Below, piece after piece: positions 18,050-26,461 of a stretch of 64,000 nt of DNA. The notes beneath the pieces were generated by a model. It worked only from the letters and a program-made list of their open reading frames with translations. It ran no database searches and was not told where the DNA came from. Made by a program: the position numbers and the translations under genes. The DNA lies in NCBI GenBank assembly GCA_023391635.1, contig JAEWAQ010000075.1:1-64000 (forward strand). Direction: 5' to 3'. This DNA is from Bacillota bacterium (GTDB taxonomy: Bacteria; Bacillota; Bacilli; Paenibacillales; Paenibacillaceae). Every line of letters starts with the position of its first letter. Positions within the stretch are counted from its first letter, which is position 1.

Positions 18050-18074
18050 GCCCCCTTGGCCAGGGGGCTTTTCT
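18050..18074 (+). terminator. Rho-independent terminator after the yesMN-like pair
   Basis: GCCCCCT/AGGGGGC stem (18050-18056 with 18062-18068), 5-nt loop, then TTTTCT. It separates the regulators from the transporter operon. Confidence 0.85.
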
Positions 18075-18117
18075 ATAATGAAACTGGATTTATAATTCAT
18101 TCAGGGGTGATAAGAAC

Positions 18118-19632
18118 ATGCAAGCGAAGAATCGGTTGTTGAAGTTCACGTGTATGGCCTTGCTGCTGGGGGGATTGCTGGCGGGGTGCGCATCCGGATC
18201 CGGCAATGCATCGAAAGAGACGGCTTCACCGGCTTCACCAGCTTCGCCGGGCAGCTCGTCTGTCCAGTCCGACGCAGCAGACAAGAAAGAAGACGTGACG
18301 ATCACGATGTGGATGCGTTGGCCCGAATTCGCCGATCTGAACAAGCAGGTCATCGCGAAGTTCGAAGAGAAGTACCCGTACATTCATGTGGAGAACACGG
18401 AAGTGTCGAGCAGCAATTACTTGGCTCAGCTGCAGGCCGCCGTCACCGGCGAAGAACTTCCCGATCTGTTCGCCATGCATTCCAGCCTGAAACTGTATCA
18501 GCTGCATGAGCTTGGAGCGGTGCATCCTATTAATGACGTGATTGGAGATCGCAAGAATGACTTCGAGGCGGGCATATGGAGTCAGGGGATGTCGATGATG
18601 GGTGACGAGATATACGCATTCCCGATTACGACGAACCATAGAGATGCCTACATGATGTATTACAATCTTGACGTGCTGAAGCGGGCGGGATTGAGCGAGC
18701 AGGACGTGCCTCGAAGCTGGGAGGACCTGCTGAAGACAGGCAAGCTGGTTGAGGAGAAGACGGGCGGCAAATCATACGGGGTACTGTTCGGCATGGGGGA
18801 GAAGTGGTTCGTCAACAACACGATTGCCCAGATGGGATCGGCGATCTCGCCGGAAATATTGCCGGACTCGCACATGGATCCGCTGACGGGCAAGTATCTC
18901 TATGAATCGCAAGGATACGTGGAAACAATCGAATACATCAAGAAGCTGTCGGACGAGAAAATCCTTCATCCGAACAGCCTGATCATCAAGGGAGCAGAAG
19001 CCAATCAATTATTCGCCGGCGGCGAAGCGGCCTTCCTGATCGCCGGACTGTGGGAAATCCCGCAATTCAACAAAGACGGTTTCCAATCGTTTGGGGTCGC
19101 GCCTTTGCCGACCAAGGAAGGCAAGCCGATGTATTCGGAAGTGACCGGCAGCCCGAAGTCGGCTCTATATGTCAATCAAAAAACAAAGCACTACGAAGAA
19201 GTCAGCCTTTTCCTGAAGTTCATGATGGATGAATATTACAAAGGCATGGTGGAGAGCGGTCTGAATTTCTCTCCTATTCCCGCGATCAACCAGTCCGTCA
19301 GCATTCCGGACGCCAAAATTCAGCAAGGATTGGAAATCCAGGATAAGCAATATGTATACACGCCGCATCCGTTCTCCAAAAACTTGAACACGATTCAAGT
19401 CTATGAAGCGATGAGCGGAAAAGGGCCGAGCGAGACGCAAGCATCGGTTCTGGAAGGCTACTTGGTCGGAGAGATTACGGATGTACGCGCCGCCTTGCAA
19501 AAAATCAGCGATCAGTATAACGCGGTGTTGACCCAAGCGATCAGCGATCTCCAAGGCAAGGGCGTGAAGGTTGACCCGTCCGACTGGATCTTCGAGAACT
19601 GGAAACCGTTCGAATCTTACAAACCGCAATAA
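18118..19632 (+). CDS. Extracellular sugar-binding lipoprotein of an ABC transporter
   Basis: A 504-aa substrate-binding protein with a lipoprotein signal (LLAGC, Cys at 24), a low-complexity Ser/Ala/Pro linker around residues 35-50, and the family-1 solute-binding fold (ITMWMRWPEF at the mature start, later GGEAAFLIAGLWEIPQF). It captures a carbohydrate outside the membrane and feeds the permeases downstream. The upstream YesMN-like system is probably the inducer. The ligand cannot be named; no glycoside hydrolase is next door. Confidence 0.88.
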   Translation: MQAKNRLLKFTCMALLLGGLLAGCASGSGNASKETASPASPASPGSSSVQSDAADKKEDVTITMWMRWPEFADLNKQVIAKFEEKYPYIHVENTEVSSSNYLAQLQAAVTGEELPDLFAMHSSLKLYQLHELGAVHPINDVIGDRKNDFEAGIWSQGMSMMGDEIYAFPITTNHRDAYMMYYNLDVLKRAGLSEQDVPRSWEDLLKTGKLVEEKTGGKSYGVLFGMGEKWFVNNTIAQMGSAISPEILPDSHMDPLTGKYLYESQGYVETIEYIKKLSDEKILHPNSLIIKGAEANQLFAGGEAAFLIAGLWEIPQFNKDGFQSFGVAPLPTKEGKPMYSEVTGSPKSALYVNQKTKHYEEVSLFLKFMMDEYYKGMVESGLNFSPIPAINQSVSIPDAKIQQGLEIQDKQYVYTPHPFSKNLNTIQVYEAMSGKGPSETQASVLEGYLVGEITDVRAALQKISDQYNAVLTQAISDLQGKGVKVDPSDWIFENWKPFESYKPQ

Positions 19633-19731
19633 ATATGCCGTCCGTGATACATGTGTCATGGCCGGGCGGGACGGGGGCCAGCCGGGAAGGTGACCCCCGC
19701 CCCACTCGGCGCAGGCGGAAGGAGTGAGAGC

Positions 19732-20697
19732 TTGAAATTGAATCCCGCAACGGCAGGGCCTGCCGGCGTAACGCTCGACCGCAGGCGGCCCCGCTATGGG
19801 CGTCGGCAACGGAAGCGATTCATGTGGGCTTACTTGTTCGTGCTGCCGCAGTTCGTGTTCTTTATCGCGTTTACGATCTATCCGATCGTCATGAGTTACG
19901 TGTACTCTCTTTTTAATTGGAGCGGCATCGGCCCGTTGAAGCGCTTCGTCGGTTGGGACAATTACGTCCGCGTGCTGCAAGACGAGCGGTTCTGGAATGC
20001 CTTCCAGAATACGTTCATCTACGTGGCAGGTACCACGGTCATCCTGCTGCCAACGACTTTGTTGATGGCGGTCGTGTTGAACCGGGGCCTGCAAAAGGGA
20101 AAAGTGCTGTACCGGGTCATTTATTTTTTGCCGGTCATCACGACGACGGCGATCGTTGGGCTCATTATGCGATCCATATTCGGCAACAAAAACGCGTTGT
20201 TCAATGAGCTGTTGATGGCGATCGGCTTGTTGGATGCACCTTATCCATGGCTGACTCGCGCGTCTTCGGCGATGGTTATCGTCATTCTCGTCGGGGCTTG
20301 GAAGTTTTTCGGAATGATGATGGTATACTGGCTGGCCGGTCTGCAATCTTTGCCGTCAGACGTCTATGAAGCGGCCAGCATAGACGGATGCGGGCCCGTA
20401 CAATCGTTCCGTTACATTACGGTACCTCTGCTGCTGCCGATCGGGGCTGTCATTCTGCTGTTAAGCGTCGTCAGCGGGCTTCACGTGTTCGACTTGGTCA
20501 AGACGCTGACCGAAGGCGGCCCGTACTATGGCACAGATGTGATGGATCTATATATTTATCGCTACGCATTCGACTCGGGCGGACCGCCCGCATTCGGATT
20601 CGCTTCAGCCGCCGGCATCGTGTTCGGATTATCCATCCTGGCCATTACGCTGATCATCGGAGGGCTGATCCGCATGACGAAATCTATCTCGGGGTGA
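19732..20697 (+). CDS. Sugar ABC transporter permease (MalF/UgpA type)
   Basis: A 321-aa inner-membrane permease with about six membrane segments and the EAA loop YEAASIDGCGPVQSFRYI, which docks the ATPase. The start is TTG 19732, placed 7 nt after AAGGAG (19719-19724); the open frame to 19651 is upstream sequence with no site. An Arg-rich N-terminus precedes the first membrane helix. Confidence 0.88.
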   Translation: MKLNPATAGPAGVTLDRRRPRYGRRQRKRFMWAYLFVLPQFVFFIAFTIYPIVMSYVYSLFNWSGIGPLKRFVGWDNYVRVLQDERFWNAFQNTFIYVAGTTVILLPTTLLMAVVLNRGLQKGKVLYRVIYFLPVITTTAIVGLIMRSIFGNKNALFNELLMAIGLLDAPYPWLTRASSAMVIVILVGAWKFFGMMMVYWLAGLQSLPSDVYEAASIDGCGPVQSFRYITVPLLLPIGAVILLLSVVSGLHVFDLVKTLTEGGPYYGTDVMDLYIYRYAFDSGGPPAFGFASAAGIVFGLSILAITLIIGGLIRMTKSISG

Positions 20698-20713
20698 GGA
20701 GGGGACCCGTATC

Positions 20714-21547
20714 GTGCCTGGAACGAGCAAGCTGACGATGGGGCTGCTTCACGCCTTCCTCATTCTGTTCGGCATCATATGGATTTACCCGTTCGTATGG
20801 ACGGTGTTCTCATCGCTTAAGACGAATACGGAAATGATTAATGCCGGAATCAAGCTATTGCCGGGTAAGGCGCAATGGGGCAACTACGTGAGGGCTTGGC
20901 ATGAAGCGAATTTTTCCGGCTTCTTCTCCAATACGGTCATCATTACGGTTTCGAGCGTTCTGCTCGTCGTGGCGATGTGCGCCTTGCAAGGGTATGCATT
21001 GGGACGGGTGAATTTCCCGGGGAGGAAGTGGCTGGTCGCCGCCATCACGGCTACGATGTTCATTCCCAAAGGCTACACTTTGCTTCCGGTCTATATCATC
21101 ATTAAGCAGCTCGGTCTTCTTAGCTCGCTGCCCGGCGTTATCCTTGCGGAGTCTTCGGGCGCTCATGTCCTGTTCATTCTGCTGTTCATGGCGTATTTCA
21201 ATAAGCTGCCGATGGAGCTGGAAGAAGCGGCCGAGATCGACGGAAGCGGATTTGTCCGCACGTTCGCCCGCGTCATGCTGCCGCTAGCCAAGCCGATGAT
21301 CGCGACCACGGCGATCATGCAGTTCATCTGGGCCTGGAACGCGTTTCTGATCCCGCTGGTGTTCACGTTAAGCAAACCGGAATTGCAGACGCTGGCAGTC
21401 GGAATGTTCACGTTCGTCGGGGAACACTCGATCGATTGGGTGGGCATGTGCGCTGGCGCCACGATTTCCCTGATCCCGGTCATAGTCGTATTCGTCGCCT
21501 TGCAGAAATACTTCATCGAAGGGGTTGCCGGATCGATCAAAGGCTAG
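20714..21547 (+). CDS. Sugar ABC transporter permease (MalG/UgpE type)
   Basis: A 277-aa second permease with six membrane helices and EAA loop LEEAAEIDGSGFVRTFARV. GTG 20714 follows GAGGAGGGG. No ABC ATPase gene follows, so the system probably shares a general MsmK/UgpC-type ATPase encoded elsewhere. Its last 4 nt overlap the converging yutJ gene. Confidence 0.88.
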   Translation: MPGTSKLTMGLLHAFLILFGIIWIYPFVWTVFSSLKTNTEMINAGIKLLPGKAQWGNYVRAWHEANFSGFFSNTVIITVSSVLLVVAMCALQGYALGRVNFPGRKWLVAAITATMFIPKGYTLLPVYIIIKQLGLLSSLPGVILAESSGAHVLFILLFMAYFNKLPMELEEAAEIDGSGFVRTFARVMLPLAKPMIATTAIMQFIWAWNAFLIPLVFTLSKPELQTLAVGMFTFVGEHSIDWVGMCAGATISLIPVIVVFVALQKYFIEGVAGSIKG

Positions 21548-22605
21548 CCGAAATGGCGCTTGCTCATCCATAGCACGCCGCTCTTGAGCACGCGGGGCAC
21601 GCGACCGATGATCGGCGTGGACCCCATGAGCCCAAAGCCGGCCTTCTTGCCGAGGGAGCCGAGCACGCCTTTGAGCTTGATTTTATCCAGATGCGTATCC
21701 TTGCCGTGCCAGCGGTTCACGATGACTTCCGCGACCTGCTTGCCCATCGCTTCCGCCAGTTGGGCACTGGGCGAGAAGCGGGAGGAGGCGCAATCTCCGA
21801 CGACATACACGTGCGGCACGTCCGGCAGCTCGTGCCATTCGTTCACGAGCAGTCGGCCCTGCTTGTCCTTGGGCAGTTCGAGATTGCGTACCAGGTCGAC
21901 GGGCCGGATGCCCGCCGTCCAGACGATCACGTCGGAGGCGAGCGCCTCCGCGCCGTTGTGCACGACGCCCCGTTCGAGCGAAGTGATGGAAATGTGGGAT
22001 CTCAGCTCCACATCATGCTCATGAAACCATTGCGACACGTATTTTTGCAGCCGTCCGGGAAATCCGTTCAGGATGCTGTCTCCGCGGTCCAAGATGCGGA
22101 TGCTCAGATCGGGCCGGCTTTCGCGAAGCTCGGCCGCGATCTCGACGCCGCTGAGCCCGCCGCCGACGATCGTGATCTGGCCGTTCGGGCGCGTGTCGTT
22201 CAATTGCCGGTAAGTATTGCGCGTGGCGTGCAAGGATTGAATGCTGCTTGAGAATTCGGAGGCGCCCTTGATACTATGGTAATTATCCGTGCATCCCAGA
22301 GCAATGACGAGCGAATCGAAGGCGATGGGATCCTGATCGGCGACCGCGACCGTTCGGCCTGCGAAATCAATGACTTCGATTTCGCCATAGACGATCGCCA
22401 GCGCCGGATGCTCCGGGAAGGCGTTCCGGATGTCCAGGTCGGTGACGGTGCCGGCCGCAAGCGCATAATATTCGGTTTTCAGCCCCTGGTAAGGCATTCG
22501 GTCGATCAAATAGATGCGAGTACCCTTCGGCAACCCTTTCTCGAGCAATTCGAGCACGACCGCCATGCCGCCGTAACCTCCGCCAAGCACCACAACGTTG
22601 TTCAC
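21544..22605 (-). CDS. yutJ: NADH dehydrogenase-like flavoprotein (YutJ-like)
   Basis: A 353-aa FAD protein of the type-II NADH dehydrogenase family. The N-terminal VVLGGGYGGMAVVLEL binds FAD, TIVGGGLSGVEIAAEL (near residue 145) binds NAD(P)H, and YVVGDCASS near residue 270 completes the FAD site. It lacks the hydrophobic C-terminal membrane anchor of classical NDH-2 and is shorter than it; in this it resembles YutJ of B. subtilis, whose genome neighbours yuzB and yutI also occur in this window. Confidence 0.78.
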   Translation of the reverse strand: MNNVVVLGGGYGGMAVVLELLEKGLPKGTRIYLIDRMPYQGLKTEYYALAAGTVTDLDIRNAFPEHPALAIVYGEIEVIDFAGRTVAVADQDPIAFDSLVIALGCTDNYHSIKGASEFSSSIQSLHATRNTYRQLNDTRPNGQITIVGGGLSGVEIAAELRESRPDLSIRILDRGDSILNGFPGRLQKYVSQWFHEHDVELRSHISITSLERGVVHNGAEALASDVIVWTAGIRPVDLVRNLELPKDKQGRLLVNEWHELPDVPHVYVVGDCASSRFSPSAQLAEAMGKQVAEVIVNRWHGKDTHLDKIKLKGVLGSLGKKAGFGLMGSTPIIGRVPRVLKSGVLWMSKRHFG

Positions 22606-22698
22606 GCGCTTAACCCCTTTTTTTGCTCATCGTCCGTATAGTATGCCTCACATGCGCATTTGGCTTGCATAGCGAACCGGAAGCCGCCATACATACAA

Positions 22699-22727
22699 CA
22701 GCCCCGCCGACATCGTCAGCGGGGCTG
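22699..22727 (-). terminator. Hairpin downstream of mqnE
   Basis: A 13-bp stem (22699-22711 with 22715-22727, one mismatch) starts 5 nt after the mqnE stop. The following TTGTATG is only partly T-rich. Confidence 0.65.
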
Positions 22728-22731
22728 CGTC

Positions 22732-23835
22732 CTATTCGTATACCTTCATTTCATTGTAGAACGTATCCCGCTCCACGGGGATTCTCCCGGCTCCTTTGAT
22801 GAGCCAGATCAGATCATCCCTCGTAATGCCCGCAGGGGTGAGCGCGCCCGCCGCATGGCTGATTCGCTCGCGCACGATCGTACCGTGGGCGTCGGAAGCG
22901 CCCATCGTCAGAGCCAGCTGCGTCAATTGGGTACCGATATTGATGAAATAGGCCTTAATATGCGGGATGTTGTCCAACATCAGCCGGCTGATGGCGATCG
23001 CCTTCAGATCCTCGAAGGCCGAGTTGCGTCGCCGGATGCCGGCATTCGGGCTCTTCGGCTGCATGGATAGCGGAATGAAGACAAGGAAGCCGTTCGTCTC
23101 GTCTTGTAAATTCCGAATGTGCAGCATGTGCTGAACCCGTTCTTCGACCGATTCGATCGAGCCGTACAACATCGTCGTGTGCGTGCGCAATCCGAGCTGG
23201 TGAGCTTGTCGATGCACGTCCAAGTACTGCTCGATGTTGGCTTTGTCGACATGCATCTTCTCCCGGTATTGCTCGGACAATATTTCGGCGCCGCCTCCGG
23301 TCAGAGATTCCAGTCCGGCTTCGATCAAGGTCTCCAGCACCTGACGGTAGGACAGGCCGGAGATGCGCGAGAAGAAGTCGATTTCCGCCGCCGTGTAAGC
23401 TTTCATCGTGACATGCGGATACCGCTTCTTCAAGGCGCGGATCGATTCTACATAATAGTCGAACGGCACATGCACGTTATGGCCGCCGACGATATGAAAC
23501 TCGCGCACGCCGGGATGGATATGCTGGTCGACGTATGCGATCATTTCATCGGGCGTAAGCGTGTACGAACCTTCTTCGCCCTGATCCTTGCGGAAGCTGC
23601 AGAACGCGCAATGCGCCTCGCAGACGTTGGTGAAATACAAGCTCATATTCTCGATAAAATATACTTTTTTCCCGTTTTTGCGCAGATTTACTTCATTCGC
23701 CAATTGGCCGATCGTGAGCAAATCGTCCGAGCGGTACAGAAATACGCCGTCTTCGAAAGACAATCGGGCGCCGCTTCTGACTTTATCTGCGATCTCCGCC
23801 ATCCTGCGTGCAGTATCCGTCGTGGCAAGTGTCAA
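22732..23835 (-). CDS. mqnE: Radical-SAM aminofutalosine synthase
   Basis: A 367-aa radical-SAM protein with the [4Fe-4S] motif CEAHCAFCSF (CxxxCxxC) near residue 73 and the family's GGHNVHVPFDYY segment. Length and sequence fit MqnE, which joins SAM to a chorismate-derived vinyl ether in the futalosine route to menaquinone. The sister enzymes MqnC and CofH are the main alternatives. The start is TTG 23835, 7 nt after AGGAGG. The other mqn genes are not in the window. Confidence 0.75.
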   Translation of the reverse strand: MTLATTDTARRMAEIADKVRSGARLSFEDGVFLYRSDDLLTIGQLANEVNLRKNGKKVYFIENMSLYFTNVCEAHCAFCSFRKDQGEEGSYTLTPDEMIAYVDQHIHPGVREFHIVGGHNVHVPFDYYVESIRALKKRYPHVTMKAYTAAEIDFFSRISGLSYRQVLETLIEAGLESLTGGGAEILSEQYREKMHVDKANIEQYLDVHRQAHQLGLRTHTTMLYGSIESVEERVQHMLHIRNLQDETNGFLVFIPLSMQPKSPNAGIRRRNSAFEDLKAIAISRLMLDNIPHIKAYFINIGTQLTQLALTMGASDAHGTIVRERISHAAGALTPAGITRDDLIWLIKGAGRIPVERDTFYNEMKVYE

Positions 23836-23864
23836 TGTACAGCCTCCTAGCCTATTCTGTCATT

Positions 23865-23893
23865 ATTATAAACCTGCGTCACCCCCCGGGCAA
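23865..23893 (-). promoter_or_regulatory. Promoter of mqnE
   Basis: Minus-strand TTGCCC (23893-23888) and TATAAT (23870-23865) with 17-nt spacing. Confidence 0.65.
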
Positions 23894-24032
23894 CTATCAA
23901 TCAAAATACCGCGCATCAGGTATAATTCATGGATAATTAGGGAATCAACTTGAATTATAAACAGTATTTGGTTACCTTAATGAGGTAGGAAAAATCGAAC
24001 CAAAGGATTCGATAAAGGAAGGGTGTATACCA

Positions 24033-24500
24033 TTGATCGAAGTGATGTCGCTTGACGAACTGGAGAAGTTGGAAGAGGCCGATAAAATCAATCAGTTGCG
24101 AGAGTACAGAAAGGCCCATACGATCAAAGATTTGACCCAAGCCTGGGGACTCTCCAATCCTATTCAATACTATATGTGGCTCAAGAAGCAAAATATTTAC
24201 GACCACATCGTACGGAGATCGGACCGATTCGATCCGTCGAAGGAGTGGAGACGGCTGCAGGAGCGCGAGCTGGCGGAAGGCGTCGACAAAGGGCGCGTCC
24301 GCGGCGTATCCGCCGACCAATTCCGCTACACGCTGGATACGGACACCAGCGGGCCGGAGCTGGCGCAAGTGTTCCGGAGACTGTCCGATTTCCTTCAGAA
24401 CGAAGCCGGGCACTTCCGCTGCAAGATCGAGCTTAAGGCCGTCGCCGGGCAGTCGCCGCAGCCAAAGCAAGAATGGAAGGACGAGGAAGAGGGCGCATAA
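24033..24500 (+). CDS. Hypothetical protein with HTH-like N-terminus
   Basis: A 155-aa charged, soluble protein not recognised. Residues 20-55 (REYRKAHTIKDLTQAWGLSN and onward) look like a helix-turn-helix, with KDLTQAWGLS as the likely turn; the remainder is helical, and the C-terminus is acidic. The start is TTG 24033 after GGAAGGG, with ATG 24045 as alternative. It is divergent from mqnE and stands alone. DNA binding is only suggested by the motif. Confidence 0.6.
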   Translation: MIEVMSLDELEKLEEADKINQLREYRKAHTIKDLTQAWGLSNPIQYYMWLKKQNIYDHIVRRSDRFDPSKEWRRLQERELAEGVDKGRVRGVSADQFRYTLDTDTSGPELAQVFRRLSDFLQNEAGHFRCKIELKAVAGQSPQPKQEWKDEEEGA

Positions 24501-24526
24501 ATTCGGCGCATCGTTTCGATCTCCGC

Positions 24527-24596
24527 CGCCATCTGCCGATATCCCCTTCGTTCAGGAAGAAGCGTCCCTGAGCGAAAGGGATATCGGCAGATGGCG
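24527..24596. repeat. Long inverted repeat: 30-bp arms, 10-nt loop
   Basis: Arms 24527-24556 and 24567-24596 pair over 30 bp with two mismatches; the outer 19 bp (CGCCATCTGCCGATATCCC and its complement) are perfect. No T-tract follows on either strand, so this is not a classical terminator. The right arm resembles the element at 366-395. It lies about 27 nt after the hypothetical gene. Confidence 0.85.
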
Positions 24597-24649
24597 CTTT
24601 GAACGATATGAGACTACGCAGATGGAGCATTGAACGCATATGCGACTAT
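24587..24649. repeat. Direct repeat, two units of 31-32 bp
   Basis: Unit one (24587-24617) and unit two (24618-24649) both begin GCAGATGG, continue TTGAACG/ATATG, and end GACTA. Unit one starts inside the right arm of the inverted repeat, so the two structures are nested. Confidence 0.7.
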
Positions 24650-24677
24650 TGAGAGGAATCCGGGCGTGGAGTATACT
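24649..24677 (+). promoter_or_regulatory. Promoter of iscA-like gene
   Basis: TTGAGA (24649-24654), 17-nt spacer, TATACT (24672-24677). The -35 box overlaps the last base of the direct repeat. Confidence 0.7.
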
Positions 24678-24729
24678 ATATACAACTACAACGATGCGGC
24701 TAAGCCGCTCACCCGGGAGAGTGAAACGC

Positions 24730-25089
24730 ATGGTGAACATAAGCGAGACGGCAAGCGATAAAATCCAGGAGATGCTGGCGGCAGAGGAGTCGGAAGGGCT
24801 GTTCCTGCGGATTGGCGTCAAGGAAGGCGGCTGCAGCGGCTTTTCTTACGGCATGGGATTCGACGACGAGCGGCATGATGACGATAAAGTGCTGGACATT
24901 CATGGCTTGACTGTTGTGGTGGACGGAGAGAGCGCCAAGTATTTGTACGGCGTGGAGATCGACTGGAAAGAGTCGGCTATGGGCGGCGGATTCACGATCC
25001 AAAACCCGAACGCCGTCGCCACGTGCGGCTGCGGGTCCAGCTTCCGCACCGCGTCGGACGCGGGCAAGCCGAACCCGGAGCAGTGCTGA
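24730..25089 (+). CDS. HesB/IscA-type iron-sulfur assembly protein
   Basis: A 119-aa A-type Fe-S carrier. Conserved cysteines are in GGCSGFSYGM (near residue 35) and the C-terminal CGCGSSF (near residue 100), the three-cysteine pattern of IscA/ErpA/SufA. ATG 24730 follows GGGAGAG; in-frame GTG 24721 is possible. It likely passes Fe-S clusters to targets such as MqnE nearby (inference). It is monocistronic with its own promoter and terminator. Confidence 0.88.
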   Translation: MVNISETASDKIQEMLAAEESEGLFLRIGVKEGGCSGFSYGMGFDDERHDDDKVLDIHGLTVVVDGESAKYLYGVEIDWKESAMGGGFTIQNPNAVATCGCGSSFRTASDAGKPNPEQC

Positions 25090-25119
25090 AGCACCGAATA
25101 TGATCGACAATTCGACTGG

Positions 25120-25150
25120 ACCTGTCGGGGAATCCCGGCGGGTTCTTTCA
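25120..25150 (+). terminator. Terminator after the IscA-type gene
   Basis: A 10-bp stem 25120-25129/25134-25143 (with G-U pairs, GAAT loop) followed by TTCTTTCATT. Confidence 0.7.
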
Positions 25151-25268
25151 TTATATTTACGAGACTTCCGGCCAAAAATAGGCGCATCGACGCAAGACAT
25201 CCATCCAAGAACCTGTCCGCGCGATCGTGTAAGATGGAGCATACCCCCGGGAAAGGAGTCCTGCGGCT

Positions 25269-25940
25269 ATGCGTACTTATGCACAAGGACGACAGCTTGC
25301 CAGCAAGTGGCTGAAGACGAGGGCGTTGCGGGTTCACCCGGAGATCGCGGCGCACATTCCCTCCTCCAGGTTATATCGCCCCTCCAGGCTGAAGACAATG
25401 GCGGGACAATTCCACTCTGTCGTTCTGAAGCCGGTCCGCGGCACCGGCGGCTGGGGCCTTATGAAGGTGAGCAGAAGCAATGGGCGCTATCATTGGTCGT
25501 ACAATACCCGGAGAAAATCGTTTCGGACCTACAGTCAGCTGCTGCGAGCCGTCAACCGGGTTCGGCGAGGCAGGTCGTACTTAATCCAGCAGGGCATCGA
25601 TCTGGCCACCGTGAATGGCAGACCGATCGATTATCGGGTCAAGCACGTTAAAATGGGCGGGAGGTGGCGCATCCGGGCGATGGTGGGCAGAGTGGCGCGG
25701 CGCGGCTTGTTCGTGACGAACTTATGCCGGGGCGGACGGCTGCTCAGCGCGGCGGAAGGCTTGCGTCAATCGCTGCCGGGCCAGGAAACGGGGAAAAAAG
25801 CGACCATGCGACATTTGACGAGAGTGTCCACCGGTGTGCTGGAGAGCCGTTATCCCGGCATCGGCCAACTCGGTTTCGACTATGGCATCGACCGAAACGG
25901 ACATATTTGGATGCTGGAAGTCAATACTCGACCCCATTAA
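25269..25940 (+). CDS. YheC/YheD family ATP-grasp protein
   Basis: A 223-aa protein with KPVRGTGGWG near residue 55 and the C-terminal LGFDYGIDRNGHIWMLEVNTRP, both typical ATP-grasp elements (phosphate-binding loop; metal-binding Glu/Asn). It matches the YheC/YheD endospore-associated group, whose function is unclear (YheC and YheD are linked to spore coat in Bacillus). It is shorter than the 360-450 residues common in the family, so the N-terminal domain is reduced. ATG 25269 follows AAAGGAG. Confidence 0.72.
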   Translation: MRTYAQGRQLASKWLKTRALRVHPEIAAHIPSSRLYRPSRLKTMAGQFHSVVLKPVRGTGGWGLMKVSRSNGRYHWSYNTRRKSFRTYSQLLRAVNRVRRGRSYLIQQGIDLATVNGRPIDYRVKHVKMGGRWRIRAMVGRVARRGLFVTNLCRGGRLLSAAEGLRQSLPGQETGKKATMRHLTRVSTGVLESRYPGIGQLGFDYGIDRNGHIWMLEVNTRPH

Positions 25941-26032
25941 TCGGAATGATATGACAATATTTTCTATCAATTCCTTTAATCAACGAGAATAGCGGCATGA
26001 AACTTTTTTATGAACAATCGATTTTTGCAGGC

Positions 26033-26141
26033 TGTGGATATCTTTATCCACATTATCCCCAGCGTACGACAGGGCCTTGCGACAGCTTTCAACAGTTTGC
26101 CCACATAATATCCCCAGTCGGTTGTGGATAAATGGGGATAT
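26033..26141 (+). promoter_or_regulatory. Cluster of DnaA boxes upstream of sda
   Basis: Perfect TTATCCACA boxes occur at 26044-26052 (plus) and 26123-26131 (minus), with near matches at 26033-26041, 26053-26061, 26108-26116 and 26133-26141. In B. subtilis sda transcription is activated by DnaA bound to such boxes, linking replication status to sporulation. The same logic is clearly preserved here. An origin is an alternative, but there is no dnaA/dnaN gene nearby. Confidence 0.82.
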
Positions 26142-26169
26142 TGTTCGCTAAAGCTTGCCATGCTATGAT
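26141..26169 (+). promoter_or_regulatory. Promoter of sda
   Basis: TTGTTC (26141-26146), 17-nt spacer, TATGAT (26164-26169). The last DnaA-like box touches the -35 element. Confidence 0.65.
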
Positions 26170-26211
26170 GCCTTCACAACATCACTATTATATGAGGGAA
26201 GGGTGAAGGAT

Positions 26212-26355
26212 ATGCTGCCGCAGCTTTCGGACGAACTGTTGCTCGACGCCTATCGCAAAGCCGTGCGCCTTGGCTTGGATCGCGAATTCATTCAGCTGTT
26301 GGGATCGGAAATCGGGCGTCGCCGGTTGACGCGATCGGACGTGCGTGTGAATTGA
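26212..26355 (+). CDS. sda: Sporulation inhibitor Sda
   Basis: A 47-aa helical hairpin protein that inhibits KinA-type sporulation kinases when replication is perturbed. LSDELLLDAYRKA and LDREFIQLLGSEIGRRRL correspond to the two helices of B. subtilis Sda (46 aa). ATG 26212 is about 9 nt after GAGGGAAGGG; the longer frame from 26155 starts upstream of the promoter's transcript start. The DnaA-box promoter supports the identity. Confidence 0.93.
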   Translation: MLPQLSDELLLDAYRKAVRLGLDREFIQLLGSEIGRRRLTRSDVRVN

Positions 26356-26375
26356 CGATCGCACGCGAACAGACA

Positions 26376-26433
26376 AAATCCCGCTTTCTTGGCCGGCCAA
26401 TGTGACATTGGCAAGGACCGGGAGGCGGGATTT
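26376..26433. terminator. Bidirectional terminator between sda and yumC
   Basis: The outer stem AAATCCCGC/GCGGGATTT (26376-26384 with 26425-26433) encloses an inner CCAATG/CATTGG hairpin. Flanking T and A runs allow use from both converging genes. Confidence 0.7.
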
Positions 26434-26461
26434 CGCATAATAGGCATCTTATCGGCACTGG

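Noticed and set aside
18220..18260. GCTTCACCG-type short repeats
   Set aside because: They encode the Ser/Pro/Ala linker after the lipoprotein signal and need no other explanation.
26033..26141. DnaA-box cluster as a replication origin
   Set aside because: No dnaA, dnaN or AT-rich unwinding region is nearby, and the boxes sit exactly in the sda promoter, which is DnaA-controlled in B. subtilis.
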